Source: Leptothermofonsia sichuanensis E412 (GTDB lineage: Bacteria; Cyanobacteriota; Cyanobacteriia; Leptolyngbyales; Leptolyngbyaceae). Taken from it: DNA of 64,000 nucleotides. How positions within the stretch are numbered: the first letter of the stretch is position 1; every line of letters starts with the position of its first letter. A program made the translations under genes and the position numbers. Positions 10,813 through 18,595 of the stretch are shown one piece after another. Under the pieces are notes generated by a model, which worked only from the letters and a program-made list of their open reading frames with translations, was not told the origin of the DNA and searched no databases. The stretch covers positions 1,116,001 through 1,180,000 of the forward strand of contig NZ_CP072600.1 of the NCBI RefSeq assembly GCF_019891175.1, in the 5' to 3' direction.

Positions 10813-12267
10813 TTACTCGGGTTGCCACCCTCTCCAGGGACTGATCTCCACAGCACCACCTGGTTTAAGAACAACCTTGAAAATGGCGTGGGGGGTGTCA
10901 AGGGTTCCACCCCCTTCGTCTGCTGGTCTGCCCAGGGTTCGGAAGGGGGTTTCCTGGACATAATTGTAGGCTGGCGGGTTATCCGGTTTGTAGTCAATGA
11001 TGCTGCCGTCTTGATTGACCCGTACTCGATAGACCAGTTCAGACTCATAGGGAGACTTGAGGCCTTTCAAGTTGTCAAAAATCTGGTTCTGAAGCTGCTC
11101 CAGGAGCTTCTCTAACCGGGCATTGTCAGTGATTTCAGTCCCCCCGGCGGTTTTGTTAATGGGAGTTGCCATTGCCTCCTTCCAGGGTGCAACTTCTGCA
11201 ACGCCGCTGGGAGTAAAGACCACCTTATATTCGGCGATGGGTTCCGATGCCGGGCGGCTACCACCCTGGGCAGGAAAGTCCAGCAGGGTAAGCAGAGGAG
11301 TTTTGTCGGTATTGGTTAAAGCTGCCTGATTCACGGCTTTATAGCCCACGATTTTCCCATTCTTACCGACGCCGACATGGTAAACCAGATCCTGAGTAAC
11401 TGCATCGCGGGTAGTCCAGGCCGCATTAATTTGTTTCCGCAGATTCTCCTGGAGAGCCTGAATTTCCCTGGCATCTGTGATTTCAGGCGAATTGGTCAAC
11501 ACCGCTTCCAGTGCGGCTGGATTTGGGGCAGGGGTGGGGGAAGGACTGGTATTGGCTTGAGGCGTGGGAGTGGGTGAGCTACCGGCAGCCGGAGAAGGAC
11601 TGGCAGTGGGAGAAGTCTGGGTGTCGGTCGTGGTCGGGCAGTCCCGGTCACCGGGCCGCAGACAGGTAGGTTGAGTGACTTTGGGAACGGGTAAGGCAAA
11701 AATGGCGATCGCCGCCAGAGCCACACTCGAAATCCCGATCGCTGCCGGAACCGCCTGTTTCGCGACCACTTCACTACTGCCACGGACAACACGCCTGGGT
11801 AGAGGTTTCAGGTTTAAGGACAGATCAGGCAGGGTTTGGGTATCGGCAAACAACTGATCAACGGCTTCAACCAGATCAAATAGCTGCACTGTAGTCAGGG
11901 TGACCTGTCGGGTCAGTTGAGCTGCAATTCCAGAACCAGGGGTTGCCCCTTCAGGTAAAACACTCAGGCGGTGATAATTGCTGTCAACCCGTTCTAGCTG
12001 CACCAGCAACGGATGTTGTTTGGGATAGTTGAAATCATGCACACCGCTCAAAATTTCCTGAGCATAGCGGCTGACCGCGGTAACCAGGCTTTCTAAAAAG
12101 TCGCGCCCACCAGTTAAAGGCTTCTCCTGCCCCGGCAGGTGACACTCTGCATTAATCAGTACCGACATCAGGGGACGGGCATCCGACTGACCCATCATGG
12201 AAAGATCACCCAATCCCTCAAGCAAAAGGGTACAGTTTGGTAGGCGATATTGTCGCTGAATAGTCAT
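10813..12267 (-). CDS. DUF4335 domain protein with one transmembrane helix
   Basis: 484 residues. The N-terminal part (about 1-190) starts MTIQRQYRLPNCTLLLEGLG, a pattern I associate with DUF4335. A transmembrane helix follows (about 190-212, IGISSVALAAIAIFALPVP), then a Ser/Thr/Pro-rich linker (about 225-272) and a C-terminal region containing two copies of one domain (LVYHVGVGKNGKIVGYKAVN and LVYRVRVNQDGSIIDYKPDN), each ending in a VVxxPxGxxEVxPW motif. The duplication suggests two tandem folds in the periplasm or cytoplasm. It overlaps the upstream DUF3038 gene by 4 bp (ATGA), so the two are translationally coupled. The function of the pair is unknown. Confidence 0.8.
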   Translation of the reverse strand: MTIQRQYRLPNCTLLLEGLGDLSMMGQSDARPLMSVLINAECHLPGQEKPLTGGRDFLESLVTAVSRYAQEILSGVHDFNYPKQHPLLVQLERVDSNYHRLSVLPEGATPGSGIAAQLTRQVTLTTVQLFDLVEAVDQLFADTQTLPDLSLNLKPLPRRVVRGSSEVVAKQAVPAAIGISSVALAAIAIFALPVPKVTQPTCLRPGDRDCPTTTDTQTSPTASPSPAAGSSPTPTPQANTSPSPTPAPNPAALEAVLTNSPEITDAREIQALQENLRKQINAAWTTRDAVTQDLVYHVGVGKNGKIVGYKAVNQAALTNTDKTPLLTLLDFPAQGGSRPASEPIAEYKVVFTPSGVAEVAPWKEAMATPINKTAGGTEITDNARLEKLLEQLQNQIFDNLKGLKSPYESELVYRVRVNQDGSIIDYKPDNPPAYNYVQETPFRTLGRPADEGGGTLDTPHAIFKVVLKPGGAVEISPWRGWQPE

Positions 12268-12890
12268 GCCACCTCTCCATCAAACAAGCTGATCCAAAAC
12301 CGCTGCATCCCATAGGTGCCCGTACAAAATAGCAGTTGAGTCAGTAGTTTCAGGGCCAATTCGTTCAGCTTTTCATCTGAGTTATAAGCCGCAACCGCTG
12401 CCCGGCGCGGGTTCATGCGAGATCTGAAATGGGCACGAAACCGCTCCAGATATTCCTGTAAACGGAAGTGATGCTCCATTGAAAGCTGTTTATCGCTCAA
12501 TTGCTGGTATGCCAGCAACAGTTGGCGAATGAGGACAGTGAGTCGCCGGGCCAGATAACAGCCCACCACCACCAGTGCCTTCGCCTCTGCTATGGTCAGC
12601 GATCGCCGCTGATGGTTACGCCGAAGAGGATTGGTACTGCGAAGCCGCCACAAAACGACCCGATTTTTAATAATTCCTTGAAGTTCCAGTTCGTGCGCCA
12701 TCAACAAAATGGCTTCTGAACCACTCAGATCTAATGCCTCGATCGCCAGTAGCATCAGGTCAATCTGCGTCATTGCCCGTCGAGGGCAAGAGTTATCCGG
12801 GATCGACAGACTGGGCAAACTATCAAGGATCAACGGGGTTGACTGGGCAGGTAATTCGTTTGACTGCATCACATTCACAGATATATCCAC
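12264..12890 (-). CDS. DUF3038 domain protein
   Basis: 208 residues, predicted mainly alpha-helical, with ALDLSGSEAILLMAHELELQ and VVLWRLRSTNPLRRN. No signal peptide or membrane segment is obvious. The sequence and its tight coupling to a DUF4335 gene fit the DUF3038/DUF4335 pair found across cyanobacteria. The ATG at 12890 gives a leader of about 25 poorly conserved-looking residues; the ATG at 12867 is another possible start. No function is known. Confidence 0.75.
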   Translation of the reverse strand: MDISVNVMQSNELPAQSTPLILDSLPSLSIPDNSCPRRAMTQIDLMLLAIEALDLSGSEAILLMAHELELQGIIKNRVVLWRLRSTNPLRRNHQRRSLTIAEAKALVVVGCYLARRLTVLIRQLLLAYQQLSDKQLSMEHHFRLQEYLERFRAHFRSRMNPRRAAVAAYNSDEKLNELALKLLTQLLFCTGTYGMQRFWISLFDGEVA

Positions 12891-13234
12891 ACCATCCGGC
12901 TCGGTAACAAAACGACATCCAATACATCATTCCCCAGGCTCAAAACCAGACCAGGCAGAATTAATGATCCAAACTGTGCAACCTTATAGTGTACGATTTC
13001 TCCACTTTTATTACATCACGCCACAAATTTCGTTGTTGGAATTCAGGGTTCCCCTCCCTTCTCACTTCTTACCTCTCCCTTCTCACTCCTCACCTCTCAC
13101 TCCTTCTCCCCTGACCCAAACTCGCCTACCGATAGTAACAATTAGTCACAGAAATGGGAGAATTTATGATGGTGATGCCCTGAGTTTGGGTTGGGCAAGG
13201 TTCGATGGACACTGCGAAGGAGAAATTTAGCAAA
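12891..13234. promoter_or_regulatory. Divergent intergenic region upstream of DUF3038 and the psbP-like gene
   Basis: 344 bp. It contains a pyrimidine-rich low-complexity tract at about 13050-13115 (runs such as CTCCCTTCTCACTCCTCACC). Promoters for both divergent genes are expected; GAAGGAG at 13215-13221 is a likely ribosome site for the psbP-like gene. Confidence 0.4.
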
Positions 13235-13783
13235 ATGCTCAAACGATTGTTAGCAACCCTGTTCCTGGTGTTTGCGTTGAGTCTACAAGGTTGTGTTTCT
13301 CCCGTCAGTGGCTTGAAAAGCTACGTGGACAGCACAGACGGATACCAATTTCTGTACCCGAATGGCTGGGTGCCAGTAAAAGTCAGCAATGTCAAAAGTG
13401 GAGCAGATGTAGTATTCCACGACATTATTGAGCAAAGTGAAAATGTCAGCGTGGTGATTAATCCTGTATCGGGAGGAAAGCAGTTGACCGAGCTAGGTAG
13501 CCCTGGCGAGGTTGGCTACCAACTTGGGAAAACAGCGATCGCCCCTCCTGGCTCTGGACGTGAAGCCGAATTAATCAATGCCGAGTCCCGTGAGTTTGGC
13601 GACAAAACCTACTACACCCTGGAATATGCCGTGAAAGTCAACGGGCAGGAACGGCACAATCTGGCAAGTGTTGCGGTAAGCCGGGGAAAACTTTACACCT
13701 TCAATGCTTCCACTACAGAAGATCGATGGGGCAAAATGCAGGATATGTTGAAACAGGTGATCAGTTCGTTCTCGGTTTACTAA
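13235..13783 (+). CDS. psbP: PsbP-like (CyanoP) photosystem II lipoprotein
   Basis: 182 residues from the ATG at 13235, chosen over the upstream ATG at 13205 because GAAGGAG precedes it and it gives a proper lipoprotein signal (MLKRLLATLFLVFALSLQGC, lipobox LQGC). The mature part contains YVDSTDGYQFLYPNGWVPVK, the hallmark of the PsbP family, and ends VISSFSVY. CyanoP is a lumenal lipoprotein that assists photosystem II assembly; unlike plant PsbP it is not a major stoichiometric extrinsic subunit. The stop codon coincides with the start of an E-family repeat element. Confidence 0.9.
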   Translation: MLKRLLATLFLVFALSLQGCVSPVSGLKSYVDSTDGYQFLYPNGWVPVKVSNVKSGADVVFHDIIEQSENVSVVINPVSGGKQLTELGSPGEVGYQLGKTAIAPPGSGREAELINAESREFGDKTYYTLEYAVKVNGQERHNLASVAVSRGKLYTFNASTTEDRWGKMQDMLKQVISSFSVY

Positions 13784-13895
13784 CGCCATGGGCAACCTGA
13801 AAGCCCAGATCTCTCGGTTTTCGTGGACTTCAGTCAACTTAACCGAATCATCTTTCCAGACACCGGGGATTGGGGATTGTCACACATCCCGTTAC
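13780..13895. repeat. E-family element, copy E1
   Basis: About 116 bp beginning ACTAACGCCATGGGCAACCTG-like sequence and ending CCCGTTACT; the ends ACTAACG and CGTTACT are imperfect inverted repeats. A second copy lies at 31809-31927, sharing GCAACCTG, TGGACTTCA and CCAGACACC at matching spacing. E1 begins on the last codons of the psbP-like gene. Confidence 0.6.
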
Positions 13896-13994
13896 TGGTG
13901 GTCTGCCAAGAATTATTTTGTGGGTTGAAAACCCCAGAATAATAACCTCTTCCTGATCCCAGACTCACAAATACAAAGCTGACAAACCGCTAGT
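13894..13994. repeat. B-family miniature element, copy B3
   Basis: Begins CTGGTGGTCTGCCAAGAATT and ends GACAAACCGCTAG, with the GTGGGTTGAAAACCCC core. It directly abuts E1. Nothing else is recognised in 13995-14164 except a pyrimidine-rich stretch. Confidence 0.75.
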
Positions 13995-14164
13995 GCTTCA
14001 CGGTAGAAGGGTTACCCCGGTCTCTTAGAGCCATAGCCCTTCAGTTCTTTACTCCTTCACTTTTCACTCCTCCAAGCCTTCAACCGTTAGTTCTCCACAC
14101 CCTTACTGCTTTACTGCTTTACTGCACTGGTTTAGTTCTCTCTCCCCTTCATGTTTGCTCCCCT

Positions 14165-14887
14165 ATGGGCATCCCTCGATTTATTCTTGCGTCTGCTTCT
14201 CCAGCACGGCGGCGACTGCTGCAATCTGTGGGCATTGAGCCAGTGGTCCAACCGAGCAATTTTGATGAATCTCAGATCCAGCTATCTGACCCGGCGGAAC
14301 TGGTGCAGATGCTGGCACAGCGGAAGGCAGAAACTGTGGCAGTGCAGGTATCAACTTCAACCTCTCCAACATTAGTAATGGGGTGTGACTCATTACTGGC
14401 CATCCAGGGTGAAATTCATGGGAAACCCGCCAATCCAGAGGAAGCGATCGCCCGCTGGCAGTTGATGCGTGGAAAAATTGGGGAACTCTACACAGGCCAT
14501 GCATTGATCGAGATTGGGAAGACGGATGAGGCATCTGAAATCGGGAATCAGGAATTAAAGACTGGTGAAGAAGATTCAGCCCTCAACCAACCCTGGGGAA
14601 ACAGCAACGCTGTACATTCCCCCGCCTTTAGAGCCGTGCTGGTGCGTTGCCAGATGACACGGGTGCATTTTGCGGACATGAGCGATCGCCAGATTGAGGC
14701 TTATGTAACCACTGGGGAACCCCTCAACTGCGCTGGATGCTTTGCCCTGGAAGGAAAAGGTGGGTTGTTTGTAGAGAGGTTAGAAGGGTGCCACAGTAAC
14801 GTGATTGGACTCAGTCTTCCTCTACTGCGCCATATGCTGGATGAACTTGGATTCCACGTAACCGATTTCTGGCAGTCAGAACTTTAA
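14165..14887 (+). CDS. maf: Maf family nucleotide pyrophosphatase
   Basis: 240 residues. The N-terminus [19 protein letters not shown] is the Maf phosphate-binding motif, followed by [15 protein letters not shown], the catalytic CDSLL segment and GKPANPEEA. The C-terminal half has [20 protein letters not shown] and [11 protein letters not shown]. Maf proteins hydrolyse non-canonical nucleoside triphosphates to monophosphates and are linked to division arrest. Typical members are about 195-205 residues. Here about 35 extra residues (roughly 123-158, acidic and polar) sit between the GHALIEIG strand and the [13 protein letters not shown] strand, probably a surface loop. Confidence 0.9.
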   Translation: MGIPRFILASASPARRRLLQSVGIEPVVQPSNFDESQIQLSDPAELVQMLAQRKAETVAVQVSTSTSPTLVMGCDSLLAIQGEIHGKPANPEEAIARWQLMRGKIGELYTGHALIEIGKTDEASEIGNQELKTGEEDSALNQPWGNSNAVHSPAFRAVLVRCQMTRVHFADMSDRQIEAYVTTGEPLNCAGCFALEGKGGLFVERLEGCHSNVIGLSLPLLRHMLDELGFHVTDFWQSEL

Positions 14888-15062
14888 AGATTTATCCCAG
14901 AGTCTTGTGTTTCTTTCTAGACTGGAATCAAGCTTTTGGGAGCATCCTCATCAGAAATAACTGAGTGGTCGATGAAAATCACCACACTTGCTTGCTGCCC
15001 TTCCCTTCCCTGTCTAAACTTCAAAGCTCCAAGTTGATGAACCTTTAAGTTGTGGCTGTCTG

Positions 15063-16163
15063 ATGGATCGTTCAATAGCAGATTTGTCTAAGTATCGCTC
15101 TGATGCCCTGGATCAGACCAATCTGGGGCGGCTATGCGGCTCCAAACATCGATTTCGAGATCGCTACGACATTCTTAAAACCCTCGGTAGAGGTGGTTTT
15201 GGCATCACCTTCCTGGCAAGAGACGGGGCACTGCCAGGACACCCCTTTTGTGTGATTAAGCAGCTATGCCCAAAAGTCAGCGATCCGACGGCCCTTCAGC
15301 AAGCCCGTAAACGATTTGAGCAGGAAGCCCGAACACTGAGTAAACTGGGGAGCCATGCCCAAATTCCTCGCCTGCTGGATTATTTTGAGGAAGAAGGGGA
15401 ATTTTACCTGATTCAGGAATATGTGCGGGGCAGCACCCTGACTAGGGATGTGAAACGTTCAGGTCCCTTCTCTGAAATGGCCGTTAAACGATTTTTGCTG
15501 GAGTTTTTGCCTCTTTTACAATACGTCCACGACAATCATGTCATCCATCGGGATATTAAACCGCCAAATATTATTCGCTGTAAAGATGACGGCAGGTTAG
15601 TGCTGATTGACTTTGGTGCAGTCAAGGAAAAGATCGCTCAAGTCACGGACTCTTGTAGTGTGCGTCATTCCAGTACTCAGTTTGTAGGCACAATTGGGTT
15701 TTCTCCCCCAGAACAATTAGCCTCTCGCCCTGTCTACGCCAGTGATATCTATGCATTGGGGGTAACTTGCCTCTATCTCCTGTCAGGTAAACCGCCGGTT
15801 GAGTTTGACTATGAATTTCTGACCGGAGAAATTCGCTGGCAGGATCATATTTCAGTCAGTGAACACTTCGGCAATGTGCTGACCAAGATGCTGCGGGTGG
15901 CTCCCCGCGATCGCTACCAATCCCCCAAAGAAATCATGCGCGTCCTGGAACTGGAGCCATACCTCGACAATCTGGTTTACTGCATGAACATTAACCCCAA
16001 ACCATTTCCCCGTGAGCATGGAGTTGCCGAGGATTACATCCCCCCCATGATGCGCACAGCGATGGCCATTCGAGACTGGCGGGCAAAATTGAAGGCTCGC
16101 CGGATCAGGGGCGATCGCTTTTATCCCCAAATGACCTGTAGCAGTTCAGGCAGTCTGAGGTGA
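15063..16163 (+). CDS. Serine/threonine protein kinase
   Basis: 366 residues. The kinase domain spans about 34-300. The glycine loop is LGRGGFGITFLA, the catalytic lysine is in CVIKQL, the catalytic loop is HVIHRDIKPPNI and the Mg site is IDFGAV. The activation segment ends GTIGFSPPEQ. There is no C-terminal WD40, TPR or pentapeptide region and no transmembrane helix, so it is a compact soluble kinase of the cyanobacterial Pkn2/SpkB-like group. The short N-terminus contains one CGS but no 4-Cys zinc motif. Its substrate is unknown; apcD follows 109 bp downstream on the same strand, but that alone does not show a link. Confidence 0.92.
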   Translation: MDRSIADLSKYRSDALDQTNLGRLCGSKHRFRDRYDILKTLGRGGFGITFLARDGALPGHPFCVIKQLCPKVSDPTALQQARKRFEQEARTLSKLGSHAQIPRLLDYFEEEGEFYLIQEYVRGSTLTRDVKRSGPFSEMAVKRFLLEFLPLLQYVHDNHVIHRDIKPPNIIRCKDDGRLVLIDFGAVKEKIAQVTDSCSVRHSSTQFVGTIGFSPPEQLASRPVYASDIYALGVTCLYLLSGKPPVEFDYEFLTGEIRWQDHISVSEHFGNVLTKMLRVAPRDRYQSPKEIMRVLELEPYLDNLVYCMNINPKPFPREHGVAEDYIPPMMRTAMAIRDWRAKLKARRIRGDRFYPQMTCSSSGSLR

Positions 16164-16272
16164 CTTATTTTAAGTTTTGTAAAGTTAATGAGGGGGATCT
16201 CCCTGTTCCCCCTTCCTTTGTGTCCCCTTGAGTCGCTAAACTACTGAGAGATATCCAGACACAGCCATAATC

Positions 16273-16758
16273 ATGAGTGTAATTAGTCAAGTCATTCTTC
16301 TAGCTGACGACGAACTGCGCTATCCAACCTCCGGCGAACTTCAAGGACTGACAGAGTTTTTTAAAACAGGTGAACAGCGAACCCGCATTGCGGCGACGCT
16401 TTCCGAAAATGAGAAAAAGATTGTACAAGAAGCCAGCAAGGAACTTTGGAAGAAGCGCCCTGATTTCATTGCTCCCGGTGGCAATGCCTATGGGGATAAA
16501 CAGCGTGCCCTTTGCCTGCGTGACTATGGCTGGTACTTACGCCTGGTCACCTATGGAGTTCTCTCTGGCAGCAAAGAGCCTGTTGAATCCATTGGGATTG
16601 TCGGTGCCCGCGAAATGTACAACGCCCTTGGTGTACCAGTTCCTGGTATGGCAGAGGCAATTCGCTGCCTGAAAGCTGCATCCCTCGCTCTTCTCTCAGC
16701 GGAAGATGCGGCAGAAGCCTCCCCCTATTTCGACTACATTATTCAGGCTATGTCTTGA
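16273..16758 (+). CDS. apcD: Allophycocyanin-B alpha chain, ApcD
   Basis: 161 residues, starting [20 protein letters not shown]. The bilin-binding Cys is in [18 protein letters not shown], and the C-terminus [15 protein letters not shown] is typical. The motif [10 protein letters not shown] and the substitutions around [14 protein letters not shown] fit ApcD rather than ApcA, ApcB or ApcF. ApcD is one of the terminal emitters of the phycobilisome core and passes energy to the photosystems, particularly photosystem I. It is usually a single gene apart from the main apc cluster, as here. Confidence 0.9.
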   Translation: MSVISQVILLADDELRYPTSGELQGLTEFFKTGEQRTRIAATLSENEKKIVQEASKELWKKRPDFIAPGGNAYGDKQRALCLRDYGWYLRLVTYGVLSGSKEPVESIGIVGAREMYNALGVPVPGMAEAIRCLKAASLALLSAEDAAEASPYFDYIIQAMS

Positions 16759-16799
16759 ATGGTGATGGCTTGAATGGTGATGGCTTGAATTAAGGGGAC

Positions 16800-16838
16800 C
16801 AGGCACAGCCATCCAGAACATCGGGACAGTGCCTGTTT
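16800..16838 (+). terminator. Probable rho-independent terminator after apcD
   Basis: Inverted repeat AGGCAC ... GTGCCT with a 22-nt loop, followed by GTTTTC. It lies 42 bp after the apcD stop. The stem is short and the loop long, so it is moderate at best. Confidence 0.45.
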
Positions 16839-16884
16839 TCATTCCTGGAGTATGCAGATTCCCTGATCACCCGCTAGAATAAGG

Positions 16885-17075
16885 AGAGGTTCTGCTACGG
16901 CGTTGGTGACTGCCAATAATGTTTTATGATCTATGTCTTGTCAATAAGGGAACCTAAAATGTCTGGTGGCAGTAGACCGGGCTTGTACCCGGAAACTTTA
17001 AGCTAAGGCGCATGGTGCCCACCTGGTTTTAACCAGGTCAAAAACTGAGGTAAGACGGCGTTGTGGGGAACTGTA
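16885..17075 (+). ncRNA. ssrS: Probable 6S RNA
   Basis: A non-coding stretch with several stable stems: GACTGCC ... GGCAGT, the hairpin CCGGGCTTGTACCCGG, and the hairpin CCTGGTTTTAACCAGG preceded by GGTGCCCA. A -10-like TAGAAT lies at 16875-16880. The overall layout and segments such as AAGGCGCATGGTGCCCACC match my memory of cyanobacterial 6S RNA, which binds the RNA polymerase holoenzyme and regulates transcription. The exact ends are uncertain and I could not check a covariance model. It could be another conserved structured RNA. Confidence 0.55.
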
Positions 17076-17183
17076 ACATCATTGAGAGTGGAACCATACC
17101 ATTGATTGGCTGTTAGTTCCAGAGCGATCCCAGGATACTGAAAGCTACACAGTTAAGGTCAAAAAGTTAAGGTCAAAAAAACG

Positions 17184-17216
17184 AAGGCGGCTGACTTCAA
17201 TTGGTTCAGCCGCCTT
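17184..17216 (-). terminator. Strong rho-independent terminator
   Basis: Perfect 11-bp stem AAGGCGGCTGA / TCAGCCGCCTT. On the minus strand it is followed by a run of seven T residues, so it terminates leftward transcription, most likely of the secreted-protein gene at 17400-17798. It may also stop rightward transcription from the ncRNA side. Confidence 0.8.
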
Positions 17217-17296
17217 AATTATTTAGATTATTGATCCCTATTCTGTTCACCTGCTAATCAAGCAGATACTCAGGAATCAGGATTCAATAAACTAAA

Positions 17297-17400
17297 ACTC
17301 ACCACAGAAACCAGGAGCAGACAAACGTATTACTCTGTATTCTCTGTGCCTCTGTGGTAAAGTTTCTTCTAGTTTTTCAGTTAATTAAATCCTCGATTCT
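17297..17400. repeat. D-family element, copy D1
   Basis: Starts CTCACCACAGAAACC and contains TCTGTGCCTCTGTGGTAAAG, then TTAATTAAATCCTCGATTCT. Copies share the complementary words CACAGAGGCACAGAG and CTCTGTGTCTCTGTGG around a centre, and the tail GGTTTATTTAATCCACG. Others are at 27403, 42057 and 52247. Confidence 0.6.
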
Positions 17401-17798
17401 TAGAGAGAGCAAACCGCCTTGTCATTTGCATTCAGCTTCAGCCGCCCCTCTGAACCCCCAATCACAAATGGAACGGATTCGTCGCCAACAACTCGTAACA
17501 GGACCGGCTTGGACTTAAGGCATTCAGAAACGGATTCACCCCACTTGGCTAAATCGCTGCCGTATTGATCGGTCAGGGGAGTATTGGTCGTAATACCAGG
17601 GTCTTTAGCGACCTGGATATCCATCGGCAACGTAAACTTTGCTGTGAGAACCGGGGGGGTTGGTAAGGATTGGGAAGGAACACCGGAAATTGTCTCGTCT
17701 GGAAGAACTGGCGTCTCAGCCGTTTGTGCTGATGCCGGGAGGGAAGCCCCCATCAAAATGGCAACCGTGCCGAAAGCAGACAAAACACGCATTTTCAT
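17400..17798 (-). CDS. Small secreted protein of unknown function
   Basis: 132 residues with a clear signal peptide (MKMRVLSAFGTVAILMGASLPASAQ, cleavage near ASA-Q). The mature part has a Pro/Thr-rich start and two cysteines (SECLKSKPVLLRVVG and KAVCSL at the very end) that could form a disulphide. I do not recognise a family. A D-family repeat begins right at the stop codon, and a strong terminator lies about 185 bp downstream. Confidence 0.65.
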   Translation of the reverse strand: MKMRVLSAFGTVAILMGASLPASAQTAETPVLPDETISGVPSQSLPTPPVLTAKFTLPMDIQVAKDPGITTNTPLTDQYGSDLAKWGESVSECLKSKPVLLRVVGDESVPFVIGGSEGRLKLNANDKAVCSL

Positions 17799-18147
17799 TT
17801 AATTCAGCTCCTCGCATCAATCGTGATTACAATGTGACGTGATTACAGTGTGCTGTGATTAGAACACTAAAGCGAAGGTACAATCCATCACTACTTTTAA
17901 CTAACCCTATCTACTTTACGCTTTTTGCCCAGGATAGGCGAGTACTTCTTCGCCATAACTTTAAGAATTGGTTATACCGATCATTGCTGAAGCTGAGCCG
18001 GGCAGGGGGTTTCAATCGCTCAGCCAGGAGACGTGGGGCTGAACAGCCCTATAAATTGAACGTCTTCAACTCATACAACCCTCAATTCATACCCAAAATC
18101 CGCAACACCATCAGTCAGGGGATGGGGAATCCAGGGAGCGTATTGCT
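17799..18147. other. Divergent intergenic region with element A2
   Basis: 349 bp. It contains a short imperfect tandem (GTGACGTGATTACA / GTGTGCTGTGATTAGA) at about 17834-17862 and an A-family element at 18033-18109. Promoters for the flanking divergent genes are expected here. Confidence 0.4.
18033..18109. repeat. A-family miniature element, copy A2
   Basis: Begins GTGGGGCTGAACAGC and ends ATCCGCAACACC; it shares CAATTCATACCC and the inverted ends with the other A copies. Confidence 0.6.
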
Positions 18148-18585
18148 ATGAGCGAGCTAATGATTCGACTTGCAGAACGTCCGGCAGAGTTTCCAGTTGT
18201 CTATAAAATTCGCTATCGAGTGTTTCAGGTTGAGCAGGGTATTGATCCATCTCTAGAATTTGACGATCAGGAAGATGCTTCTGAACATGTTCTGGCCTAC
18301 CTGGATGGGAAACCTGTCGGGACTGCCAGGTTCCGCCTGCTGGATGCCCAGACCGCTAAGGTAGAGCGCATGGCAGTGCTGTCGGAAGCCAGGGGACTGG
18401 GAATTGGCAGGAAGTTGATGGAGAAAGTGCTGGAGTTGCTGGCAGTGGCTCAGGTGTCTGTGGTACTGCTCCATGCCCAGGTGCCGGTTAAAGGCTTCTA
18501 CGAAAAAATGGGATTTATGCCAGAGGGGGAAGAATTTGAAGAAGCAGGCATTTCCCATGTCAAGATGAGAAAGCTGTTGAAATAA
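18148..18585 (+). CDS. GNAT family N-acetyltransferase
   Basis: 145 residues. The GNAT acetyl-CoA-binding motif A is visible as AVLSEARGLGIGRKLMEKVL (pattern Q/RxxGxG/A), preceded by strand motif GTARFRLLDAQTAKVERM. The end KGFYEKMGFMPEGEEFEEAG is the usual GNAT motif B and fits the ElaA/YjcF-like subfamily. The acceptor substrate cannot be told from sequence. The glycosyltransferase gene starts 10 bp downstream, so the two may be co-transcribed. Confidence 0.88.
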   Translation: MSELMIRLAERPAEFPVVYKIRYRVFQVEQGIDPSLEFDDQEDASEHVLAYLDGKPVGTARFRLLDAQTAKVERMAVLSEARGLGIGRKLMEKVLELLAVAQVSVVLLHAQVPVKGFYEKMGFMPEGEEFEEAGISHVKMRKLLK

Positions 18586-18595
18586 CCGGGCGACA

